In this document: one piece after another, positions 1 to 4,864 of the stretch
Layout: each line of letters opens with the position of its first letter
Numbering within the stretch: position 1 is the first letter of the stretch
Assembly (NCBI GenBank): GCA_905214465.1
Contig: CAJMMD010000040.1
Coordinates: forward strand, 1-12,752
Length of the DNA stretch: 12,752 nt
Source of the DNA: an uncultured bacterium
Lineage (GTDB): Bacteria; Actinomycetota; Coriobacteriia; Coriobacteriales; Coriobacteriaceae
Direction: 5' to 3'
Translations under genes and position numbers: made by a program
Notes under the pieces: model-generated
What the model was told of the DNA's origin: nothing
Seen by the model: the letters and a program-made list of their open reading frames with translations, nothing else
The model's database searches: none

Positions 1-2
1 GC

Positions 3-47
3 GCATAAAGAAAGCCTCCCATTTCTCATGTCCAAGAAATGGGAGGC
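3..47 (-). terminator. Minus-strand intrinsic terminator
   Basis: Positions 14-26 pair perfectly with 35-47 (13 bp, GCCTCCCATTTCT against its complement) around an 8-nt loop. Read on the minus strand, the stem is followed by TTTCTTTATG, a U-rich tract. It would therefore end transcription running leftward. The only candidate reading frame it could serve inside the window is a short one ending at 88. Alternatively it is an attenuator for a gene left of the window. Confidence 0.7.
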
Positions 48-87
48 AGTTCACAACGTTCTAGCGGGCATTTTGTTACCGAAACCA

Positions 88-201
88 CTAGGATAGGACT
101 TGCGCCCGTGCAAGTGCTTCATCGGGTATCCTCAATTCATCCGGGAAAACGGCCGTAAACGATTGCAAATAACCGGTGAACGGTCGAAAACTACCGTTCA
201 C
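88..201 (-). other. Doubtful short minus-strand reading frame, possible gene remnant
   Basis: A GTG-initiated minus-strand frame of 37 codons ends in a TAG at 88-90, about 40 nt before the minus-strand terminator. Its C-terminal part (FPDELRIPDEALARAQVLS) looks protein-like. No Shine-Dalgarno sequence is convincing, and an in-frame stop lies just upstream at 211-213. The frame also runs through the CGGTGAACGGT inverted repeat at 174-203. It could be the eroded 3' end of a gene, a small peptide gene, or simply part of a dispersed repeat. I do not recognise a family. Confidence 0.2.
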
Positions 202-203
202 CG
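174..203. repeat. Perfect 11-bp inverted repeat CGGTGAACGGT / ACCGTTCACCG
   Basis: Positions 174-184 and 193-203 are perfect reverse complements separated by 8 nt. Near-copies of the same 11-mer recur at 392-402 (CGGTAAACGGT) and 413-423 (CCGTGAACGGT). It is not followed by a U-tract on either strand. It could be a protein-binding palindrome, a cruciform, or part of a dispersed intergenic repeat. Confidence 0.6.
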
Positions 204-213
204 ATAATTTCTA

Positions 214-230
214 AACTGGTTCTAACTGGT
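214..230. promoter_or_regulatory. Tandem AACTGGT half-sites
   Basis: AACTGGT occurs at 214-220 and again at 224-230, a 10-bp period. The same heptamer forms the left arm of the operator in front of agaS (4789-4795 region). Here the two copies are in direct rather than inverted orientation. They could be an auxiliary upstream site for the GntR regulator encoded at 4019, or part of the unexplained repeat-rich region. No gene lies within 250 bases on either side. Confidence 0.3.
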
Positions 231-391
231 ATTAAGTCAAAAAGACCAATTCACAAATCTTCACAATGACCTGCATTTTTTCTACACGCCATTTTTAGCC
301 ACCCTGCGTTGTTTAGACACGAAAAAAGTTCCGATCTTTCGTCAAATCATTTCGAAACGGTTTCAAAACCGCAGGTAGAAGTGTTAATGAG

Positions 392-423
392 CGGTAAACG
401 GTCGATTTTTCGCCGTGAACGGT
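392..423. repeat. Direct pair of CGGTAAACGGT-like 11-mers
   Basis: CGGTAAACGGT (392-402) and CCGTGAACGGT (413-423) lie 21 bp apart, two helical turns, and match the arms of the inverted repeat at 174-203 with one change each. The 14 bases 392-405 match 174-187 with a single A/G difference. The pair is about 50 bp upstream of the likely PTS promoter. The spacing suggests protein binding on one face of the helix, but this is inference. Confidence 0.5.
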
Positions 424-471
424 ACAAAAACGTTTTACTGTATGAATCAACGAAAGCAACCTCTTCTGTGG

Positions 472-480
472 TGATATAGT
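472..480 (+). promoter_or_regulatory. Extended -10 promoter candidate of the PTS operon
   Basis: TGATATAGT at 472-480 matches the extended -10 form TGnTATAAT with one mismatch. No good -35 hexamer is present at the usual distance, which is typical of extended -10 promoters. Transcription would start near 487 and give a leader of about 140 nt before the EIIA start. The operator candidate at 498-510 would lie just downstream of the start site. Assigned by eye only. Confidence 0.45.
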
Positions 481-497
481 GACAACAACACGTCACG

Positions 498-510
498 TGG
501 TTACTACCAG
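498..510. promoter_or_regulatory. GntR/UTRA-type operator candidate, PTS operon
   Basis: TGGTTACTACCAG has TGGT and ACCA arms flanking 4 bp, the form recognised by NagR/DasR-type GntR regulators. The identical 13-mer occurs at 4791-4803 in front of agaS. It sits 10-25 bp downstream of the inferred start site, where a bound repressor would block elongation or initiation. A second, tighter arrangement, ACCACTGGT, follows at 519-527. The regulator encoded at 4019-4750 is the natural candidate to bind. Confidence 0.6.
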
Positions 511-573
511 TTGAGAAACCACTGGTCTTCAAAGAACGCTTTCCAAGAAGCTTTAAGGGCACCCGCCCGCTGG

Positions 574-616
574 CTTCCGAACATCATCGGACTCAGATCG
601 TACACACCTTCGGAAG
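574..616 (+). promoter_or_regulatory. Leader hairpin overlapping the EIIA ribosome binding site
   Basis: CTTCCGAA (574-581) is the exact complement of TTCGGAAG (609-616). The right arm contains most of the Shine-Dalgarno sequence of the EIIA gene (GGAAGGGA, 612-619; start codon 627). If the 8-bp stem forms in the leader RNA, it would partly hide the ribosome binding site. The loop is 27 nt. Whether it is regulatory is unknown. Confidence 0.35.
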
Positions 617-626
617 GGAAATTTGA

Positions 627-1070
627 ATGGTTGGCTTTATTCTTACCGGTCATGGACAGTTCGCACCCGGCCTCGCAAGCGCTATCGCTATGGTCGCTGG
701 CGACCAGCCCGCTTTTACCGTCGTTCCTTTTGAGGGCGACCAGGCTGCTTCCTACGGTGAGGATCTCCGCGCCGCTATTACCGCCATGCGCGAGGAGTGC
801 GATGGCGTGCTCGTCTTTACCGACCTGCTTGGTGGTACCCCGTTCAACCAGGCAATGATGATTGCCCAGGATGTCGACAACGTCGAGATTCTGACTGGAA
901 CTAACCTTCCCATGGTTATTGAGCTTCTGTTCCTCCGCGGCAACGCCACGCTCGCCGAGCTTGGCGAGCAGGCCGTGACCGTTGGCCAGACGGGCATCAC
1001 CGCCCAGACGGTCGCTTCCGTCGCTGGTGCCGAGGAAGAGGATATCTTCGGCGACGAGGACGGCATCTAA
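627..1070 (+). CDS. agaF: PTS EIIA component, mannose/GalNAc family
   Basis: This 147-residue cytoplasmic protein is the first phosphocarrier of a mannose-family (EII-Man) PTS: it takes phosphate from HPr and hands it to EIIB. The N-terminus MVGFILTGHGQFAPG carries the phosphorylated histidine (His9, matching His10 of E. coli ManX), and the family Asp lies in FTDLLGGTPFNQA (Asp66). Length fits a single EIIA domain, with no EIIB fused to it. The ATG at 627 is chosen for the GGAAGGGA seven bases upstream and because the domain starts there. The stop codon overlaps the next ATG (TAATG at 1068-1072), so translation is coupled to the YajC-like gene. With the AgaS and NagA homologues downstream, GalNAc or galactosamine is the likely substrate; the symbol agaF rests on that context, not on sequence specificity. 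Confidence 0.9.
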   Translation: MVGFILTGHGQFAPGLASAIAMVAGDQPAFTVVPFEGDQAASYGEDLRAAITAMREECDGVLVFTDLLGGTPFNQAMMIAQDVDNVEILTGTNLPMVIELLFLRGNATLAELGEQAVTVGQTGITAQTVASVAGAEEEDIFGDEDGI

Positions 1071-1351
1071 TGGCCGATTTCGGAGCCAACGTCCTGAGCT
1101 CCTCGGTCGCCCTTTTGGGCCTGCTTGTCATCATGGGCTTGATTTACACCATCTGGTCGCAAATCAACATGAAGAAGAAGCAGAAGTACTTCAAGGAGCT
1201 GCACACCGAGCTCAAGCCGGGTCAGGAGGTTCTTTTCGCCGGCGGTATCTACGGAACCGTCAAGGGCATCGAAGGCGAAAAGGTCCAGATCAAAGTCCGA
1301 TCCGGTGCCGTCGTAGATGTTTCGCGTTACGCGATTCAGGAGATCAAGTAA
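1070..1351 (+). CDS. YajC-like small membrane protein inside the PTS operon
   Basis: The 93-residue product has a short N-terminus, one hydrophobic segment at about residues 10-29, a basic stretch (MKKKQKYFKEL, 34-44) and a small soluble domain with ELKPGQEVLFAGGIYGTV and a closing hydrophobic strand. This is the layout of YajC, the accessory subunit of the SecDF-YajC translocase: one membrane helix, then a cytoplasmic domain with the GGI-GTV motif. It begins inside the EIIA stop codon and lies 36 nt before EIIB, so it is an integral part of this operon and not beside secD/secF. YajC homologues are also known in streptococcal amino-sugar/hyaluronan PTS loci. Its role there is undetermined; help with membrane insertion or assembly of EIIC/EIID is a reasonable guess. 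It is probably not the housekeeping yajC copy, but that needs the rest of the genome. Confidence 0.8.
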   Translation: MADFGANVLSSSVALLGLLVIMGLIYTIWSQINMKKKQKYFKELHTELKPGQEVLFAGGIYGTVKGIEGEKVQIKVRSGAVVDVSRYAIQEIK

Positions 1352-1387
1352 CTGTCGTCAGCAAATAACGAAAGGAAGCTGATCAAC

Positions 1388-1870
1388 ATGGCAGAACCCA
1401 ACATTCTTCTTACCCGCATCGATAACCGACTGGTCCATGGTCAGGTCGCTACCCAGTGGAACTCCACCCTGGGCTCCAACCTCATCCTCGTCGCCAACGA
1501 CGATGTGTCGACCAACACCATGCGCCAGAACCTCATGAAGATGGCCGCTCCCGCCGGCGTCGCTACGCGTTTCTTCTCCCTGCAGAAGACCATCGACGTC
1601 ATTGGCAAGGCGAGCCCGCGCCAGAAGATCTTCATCGTGGCCGAAACACCGGAAGACGTGCTTACGCTCGTCAAGGGCGGTGTGCCTATAAAGAAGGTAA
1701 ACATCGGCAACATGCACATGTCGGAAGGAAAGCGCCAAGTCGCCACCTCCGTCGCAGTTAACGACGAGGATGTCGCTGCGTTTAAAGAGCTGCAGGAATT
1801 GGGGGTGGAGTTGGAGATCAGGCGCGTTCCGAGCACGCCTGTTGAGGACACGAGCAAGCTCTTCTCGTAA
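1388..1870 (+). CDS. agaV: PTS EIIB component, mannose/GalNAc family
   Basis: This 160-residue cytoplasmic protein is the sugar-phosphorylating carrier of the mannose-family PTS. The active-site loop is intact: ILLTRIDNRLVHGQVATQW, with the phosphorylated histidine at position 17. The rest shows the expected EIIB features, including the central NDDVS segment and the GKASPRQKIFIV strand region, and ends in LQELGVELEIRRVP, close to the normal family length. AAAGGAAG lies nine bases before the ATG. It follows the YajC-like gene by 36 nt and precedes EIIC by 90 nt. A paralogue with about 55% identity over the first 147 residues (hand alignment without gaps) is encoded at 12201 but lacks the histidine. 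The symbol is inferred from the GalNAc context; a different hexosamine or hexose cannot be excluded. Confidence 0.9.
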   Translation: MAEPNILLTRIDNRLVHGQVATQWNSTLGSNLILVANDDVSTNTMRQNLMKMAAPAGVATRFFSLQKTIDVIGKASPRQKIFIVAETPEDVLTLVKGGVPIKKVNIGNMHMSEGKRQVATSVAVNDEDVAAFKELQELGVELEIRRVPSTPVEDTSKLFS

Positions 1871-1887
1871 TCCTCGTGATCCACGTT

Positions 1888-1907
1888 GTCAGGAGTGAAA
1901 CCCTGAC
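1888..1907 (+). other. Intercistronic hairpin between EIIB and EIIC
   Basis: GTCAGG (1888-1893) pairs with CCTGAC (1902-1907) around an 8-nt loop in the 90-nt EIIB-EIIC spacer. There is no U-tract, so it is not a terminator of the usual kind. It might mark an RNA processing site or stabilise one of the two messages. The spacer is the longest within an otherwise tight operon. Confidence 0.35.
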
Positions 1908-1960
1908 GTTCTGTACGTGATATCCAAAGTGCGTACATACATTTTGAAAGGAGGAGCAAG

Positions 1961-2761
1961 ATGGAATACTCGATCATCCAGGTCGCTCTGGTCTTCATCG
2001 TCACGTTCGTCGCGGCAATCGACCAGTTCAACTTCCTCGAGTCTCTCTATCAGCCCATCGTCACCGGCGCCGTCATCGGTCTTATCCTTGGCGACCTCAA
2101 CACCGGTCTTCTCGTGGGTGGTACCTATCAGCTCATGACGATCGGCAACATGCCGATCGGAGGCGCTCAGCCGCCTAACGCCGTCATCGGCGGCATCATG
2201 GCAGCCATTCTCGCTATCGCTACGGGCCTCGAGCCCAACGCGGCAGTCGGCCTTGCCATTCCGTTCGCTCTGCTTGGTCAGCTCGGCGTTACCCTGGTCT
2301 TCACGCTTATGTCGCCCCTCATGTCCTCCGCGGACAATATGGCTCATAACGCTGACACCAAGGGCATCGAGCGTCTGAACTACTTCGCCATGGCTCTGCT
2401 CGGCCTGATCTTCGCTGTCGTCGTCACCCTGTTCTTCATCGCTGGCGCTACCATCGGTCAGACCATCGCTTCCGCCATCCCGACTTGGCTGCAGACCGGT
2501 CTGTCCGCTGCAGGCGGCATGATGCGCTTCGTCGGCTTCGCCGTCCTGCTCAAGGTTATGATGAACCGCGATATGTGGGGCTTCTTCCTCATGGGCTTTG
2601 GCCTCGCGCTCATCACCGTTGCCAACGATTCTCTGGCAACCCCTGCCCTGCTCATCCTCGCTCTCATCGGCTTCGGCATCGCCTTCTGGGACTTCCAGCA
2701 GCAGACCGAGCTGAAGGGTGCAGCTGTTTCTGACGGAGGTGACTTCGAAGATGGCATCTAA
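1961..2761 (+). CDS. agaW: PTS EIIC component, membrane permease, GalNAc family
   Basis: The 266-residue, strongly hydrophobic protein is the EIIC subunit that, together with EIID, forms the membrane channel and sugar-binding site. Features include the N-terminal helix IIQVALVFIVTFVAAIDQ, the GAVIGLILGDLNTGLLVGG segment and the family signature around IGGAQPPNAVIGGIMA (about residues 66-81), followed by several more membrane segments. Its C-terminus is a short acidic tail (FEDGI). The ATG at 1961 has a near-perfect AAAGGAGG eight bases upstream, the strongest ribosome binding site of the operon. The gene overlaps the EIID start at 2751 by 11 bp, a sign of coupled translation and fixed stoichiometry. 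The symbol agaW is inferred from context; sequence alone cannot separate it from other mannose-family EIIC proteins such as ManY. Confidence 0.9.
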   Translation: MEYSIIQVALVFIVTFVAAIDQFNFLESLYQPIVTGAVIGLILGDLNTGLLVGGTYQLMTIGNMPIGGAQPPNAVIGGIMAAILAIATGLEPNAAVGLAIPFALLGQLGVTLVFTLMSPLMSSADNMAHNADTKGIERLNYFAMALLGLIFAVVVTLFFIAGATIGQTIASAIPTWLQTGLSAAGGMMRFVGFAVLLKVMMNRDMWGFFLMGFGLALITVANDSLATPALLILALIGFGIAFWDFQQQTELKGAAVSDGGDFEDGI

Positions 2762-3833
2762 TGAGTATGTGATCCCGGAGCACTACGAGGATCTCACTCC
2801 TGCTCCGCAGCTCGACCAGAAGACCCTCAACAAGATGGCTTGGCGCTCCTGCTTCCTGCAGGCATCGTTCAACTACGAGCGCATGCAGGCCGCTGGCTGG
2901 CTTTACTCCATCATCCCCGGTCTGGAGAAGATCCACACCAACAAGAACGACCTCGCGGCTTCCATGAGCCACAACCTGGAGTTCTTCAACACTCACCCGT
3001 TCCTCGTCACCTTTGTTATGGGTATCGTGCTTTCGCTCGAGCAGAACAAGGTTGACATCCCCACGATCCGCGCCGTCCGCGTCGCCGCAATGGGCCCGCT
3101 CGGTGGTATCGGTGACGCCCTGTTCTGGCTGACGCTCGTGCCTATCACGGCCGGCATCACCTCCAACATGGCCATCAACGGCAACGCCGCTGCGCCAATC
3201 ATCTTCCTGGTGATCTTCAACGTCGTCCAGTTCGCTCTGCGCTTCTGGCTCATGAACTGGTCCTACAAGCTTGGCACCAGCGCTATTGACGCTCTGACCG
3301 CCAACATGCAGGCCTTTACGCGTGCCGCTTCCATCATGGGCGTCTTCGTCGTCGGTTGCCTGGTCGTCACCATGGGTGGCACCCAGATCAACCTCCAGAT
3401 CCCCAACGGCACCACCCGTGGCCTCTCCGCTACTACCGTGATCGTCTCCGAGAAGGAGGCCGAGAACTTCACCGGTATGGAGGGCATCGATACCGAGACC
3501 GCTGAGGCCGGTACCATTGCCATGACCGATGAGGACGGCAACGCCCTCACCGCTTCCGATGCCGACGGCAACGCTGTCGAGTGCGGCGTCACCGATCTGG
3601 GCAACGGCATGGAGTCCGTTACCTACGGCACCGTCACCGAGGATCCGGTCAACTTCTCTGTTGCCGACACCCTCAACACCATCGTCCCGAAGCTCGTCCC
3701 GCTTATGCTTACGCTGCTGCTTTACTACATGTTCGCTAAGCACAGCTGGACCCCGACCAAGGGCATTCTGCTGCTCTTCGTCCTGGGCATCCTGGGCGCT
3801 GGCCCGCTTGGTCTCTGGCCGAGCATCTGGTAA
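2751..3833 (+). CDS. agaD: PTS EIID component with acidic extracytoplasmic insertion
   Basis: The 360-residue protein is the second membrane subunit of a mannose-family PTS. Family hallmarks are the N-terminal KMAWRSCFLQASFNYERMQ, GLEKIHTNKNDLAASMSHN with the FFNTHPF segment, and AAMGPLGGIGDALFW (113-127). The C-terminus has two hydrophobic segments (LVPLMLTLLLYYM and GILLLFVLGILGAG). I take the ATG at 2751, with GGAGGTGA eight bases upstream inside the EIIC gene; an in-frame start at 2718 would overlap EIIC by 44 bp and has no such signal. EIID proteins usually have 270-310 residues. The excess is between about residues 215 and 302, a soluble acidic stretch rich in E, D, G and T. It sits where the family has its extracytoplasmic loop before the last helices. 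An operon terminator follows at 3900. Confidence 0.9.
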   Translation: MASNEYVIPEHYEDLTPAPQLDQKTLNKMAWRSCFLQASFNYERMQAAGWLYSIIPGLEKIHTNKNDLAASMSHNLEFFNTHPFLVTFVMGIVLSLEQNKVDIPTIRAVRVAAMGPLGGIGDALFWLTLVPITAGITSNMAINGNAAAPIIFLVIFNVVQFALRFWLMNWSYKLGTSAIDALTANMQAFTRAASIMGVFVVGCLVVTMGGTQINLQIPNGTTRGLSATTVIVSEKEAENFTGMEGIDTETAEAGTIAMTDEDGNALTASDADGNAVECGVTDLGNGMESVTYGTVTEDPVNFSVADTLNTIVPKLVPLMLTLLLYYMFAKHSWTPTKGILLLFVLGILGAGPLGLWPSIW

Positions 3834-3846
3834 GGCTCTAGCTTGA

Positions 3847-3875
3847 GGGGTGTGTCCCTACGCGGCTCACACCCC
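3847..3875 (+). other. Hairpin in the EIID 3' untranslated region
   Basis: GGGGTGTG (3847-3854) pairs with CACACCCC (3868-3875) around a 13-nt loop just after the EIID stop. It has no U-tract; the following bases are GACCCCTTAAG, which can pair instead with CTTGAGGGG at 3842-3850 if one G-U pair is allowed. It may protect the 3' end of the message or act with the real terminator 25 nt downstream. Confidence 0.4.
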
Positions 3876-3899
3876 GACCCCTTAAGCCATGTGTATGTT

Positions 3900-3938
3900 A
3901 AAAGCCGCGTGCTCGTAAGAGCGCGCGGCTTTTGTTTT
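3900..3938 (+). terminator. Intrinsic terminator of the PTS operon
   Basis: AAAAGCCGCG (3900-3909) pairs with CGCGGCTTTT (3924-3933), continued by TGCTC against GAGCG with one G-U pair around a GTAA tetraloop. A U-rich tract (TTTTGTTTTCTT) follows directly. This is a standard terminator and separates the EII genes from the regulator gene. Confidence 0.9.
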
Positions 3939-3939
3939 C

Positions 3940-3969
3940 TTGATGAGTCGGGTGTTGCGGACTGATAAT
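3940..3969 (+). promoter_or_regulatory. Promoter candidate of the GntR regulator gene
   Basis: TTGATG (3940-3945) and GATAAT (3964-3969) are separated by 18 bp, a good sigma-70-type match. Transcription would start near 3976, about 43 nt before the ATG. The -35 element begins immediately after the U-tract of the PTS terminator, so the regulator has its own promoter. Confidence 0.55.
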
Positions 3970-3972
3970 GCT

Positions 3973-3990
3973 TAACACCCTAGGTAGTTA
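3973..3990. promoter_or_regulatory. Palindrome at the regulator's start site, possible autoregulatory operator
   Basis: TAACACCCTAGGTAGTTA reads as TAAC-nn-CCTAGG-nn-GTTA, a palindrome centred on the expected transcription start of the GntR gene. Its right half contains GGTAGT, also found in the reverse complement of the TGGTTACTACCAG operator. The position suits autorepression, but the sequence differs clearly from the other two sites, so another factor is possible. Confidence 0.3.
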
Positions 3991-4018
3991 GCCGAATTCG
4001 AGCAAAAGGGAGGATAGG

Positions 4019-4750
4019 ATGGCGATCGGAGCGCGTAAGCAACCGCTGTACGATCAGCTGGTCGATATTCTGACCAAAAAGATTGACCATGAATATCGCG
4101 CTGGTGACATGATTCCTTCCGAGCGCGAACTTTCGGAGCGCTATGGTCTCTCGCGCACTACGGTACGCTTGGCTCTGCAGGAACTGGAGCGTTTAGGACT
4201 GGTGGTTCGGCAGCACGGTCGCGGTACCTTTGTGACTGACCGTTCGGCAAAAGCAACCAATCTTATGCAGTCCTACAGCTTTACCGAGCAGATGCGCGCG
4301 ATGGGTCGAGAACCCGAGACCACGATTCTCGAGTTTTGCGAGATGGAGGCCGATAAGAATCTGGCCGAGCATATGGGATTGCGTATCGGTGATCGCATTT
4401 TTAAGCTTAAGCGCCTTCGTTCTGCCGACAACATGCCCATGATGGTCGAACGCAGCTATCTACCGGTTCGTCAATTTCTGTCCCTAAAGCGACCGCTGCT
4501 GGAGCGCAAGCCGCTTTACGATGTGATTGAGCAGGACTTTCAGCAAAAGATACGCGTGGCTGAAGAGGAGTTCTATGCGAGCATAGCCCGTCCCACCGAC
4601 GCCCACCTTTTGGGAATTGTCGAGGGCTCGCCTGTGCTCGATTTGGTCAGGACTACGTATAACGAGTCAAACGAGGTTGTGGAGTATACACTCTCGGTTG
4701 CTCGTGCCGATCAGTTTAAATACAAGGTTTACCACCAGCGTAGCAACTAG
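4019..4750 (+). CDS. GntR-family transcriptional regulator, HutC/UTRA subfamily (NagR/DasR/AgaR-like)
   Basis: The 243-residue cytoplasmic DNA-binding protein has a winged helix-turn-helix at about residues 8-75 (QPLYDQLVDILTKKI, then LSERYGLSRTTVRLALQELE and the wing VVRQHGRGTFVT). A UTRA ligand domain follows at about 85-240 (SFTEQMRAMG, MMVERSYLPV, YDVIEQDF, and the closing VEYTLSVARADQFKYKV). Regulators of this subfamily sense phosphorylated amino sugars and release their operators when the sugar is present. Length is normal and the ATG has GGGAGGA a few bases upstream. The gene lies between the PTS operon and agaS, and identical TGGTTACTACCAG sites precede both. I infer it represses both units and is induced by GalNAc-6-phosphate or galactosamine-6-phosphate. 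The ligand is not proven; GlcN-6-P-type effectors are the alternative. Confidence 0.9.
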   Translation: MAIGARKQPLYDQLVDILTKKIDHEYRAGDMIPSERELSERYGLSRTTVRLALQELERLGLVVRQHGRGTFVTDRSAKATNLMQSYSFTEQMRAMGREPETTILEFCEMEADKNLAEHMGLRIGDRIFKLKRLRSADNMPMMVERSYLPVRQFLSLKRPLLERKPLYDVIEQDFQQKIRVAEEEFYASIARPTDAHLLGIVEGSPVLDLVRTTYNESNEVVEYTLSVARADQFKYKVYHQRSN

Positions 4751-4789
4751 TGTCCGCATCGTTTCCATATGGTGATTCTTTGCATTTAA

Positions 4790-4803
4790 CTGGTTACTAC
4801 CAG
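4790..4803. promoter_or_regulatory. GntR/UTRA-type operator candidate, agaS promoter
   Basis: CTGGTTACTACCAG is a palindrome with CTGGT and ACCAG arms around 4 bp. Its last 13 bases are identical to 498-510 in front of the PTS operon. It covers the place where the -35 element of the TATAAT at 4820-4825 should lie, so a bound regulator would exclude RNA polymerase. This supports repression of agaS by the neighbouring regulator. Confidence 0.65.
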
Positions 4804-4819
4804 ATAACCAACCGAAGTG

Positions 4820-4825
4820 TATAAT
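4820..4825 (+). promoter_or_regulatory. -10 element of the agaS promoter
   Basis: A perfect TATAAT lies 40 nt before the agaS start codon. Bases at the expected -35 position (about 4797-4802) are within the operator and do not resemble TTGACA, so the promoter may be weak without help. Transcription would begin near 4832. Confidence 0.55.
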
Positions 4826-4864
4826 TGCACGTCAGAGGATTACTTCTAGAGAGAGGTATTAGAA

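Noticed and set aside
1..330. T-box or other riboswitch on the minus strand ahead of the terminator at 3-47
   Set aside because: I looked for the conserved T-box bulge sequence and other known riboswitch cores on the minus strand and saw none.
352..366. TCGAAACGGTTTCAA palindrome as a cre/LacI-type operator
   Set aside because: It is nearly symmetric, but the centre is odd, the match to the cre consensus is poor on both strands, and it lies over 100 bp upstream of the inferred promoter with no LacI-family gene in the window. It may still be a real site for an unknown factor.
2664..3743. Long open minus-strand frame antisense to EIID
   Set aside because: Translation is rich in H, D, G and R without hydrophobic core or domains; it mirrors the codon bias of the EIID gene.
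627..3833. Mannose or fructose rather than GalNAc as PTS substrate
   Set aside because: Component sequences alone cannot settle this, but adjacent AgaS and NagA homologues and a NagR/DasR-type regulator point to an N-acetyl-hexosamine, with AgaS favouring the galacto form.
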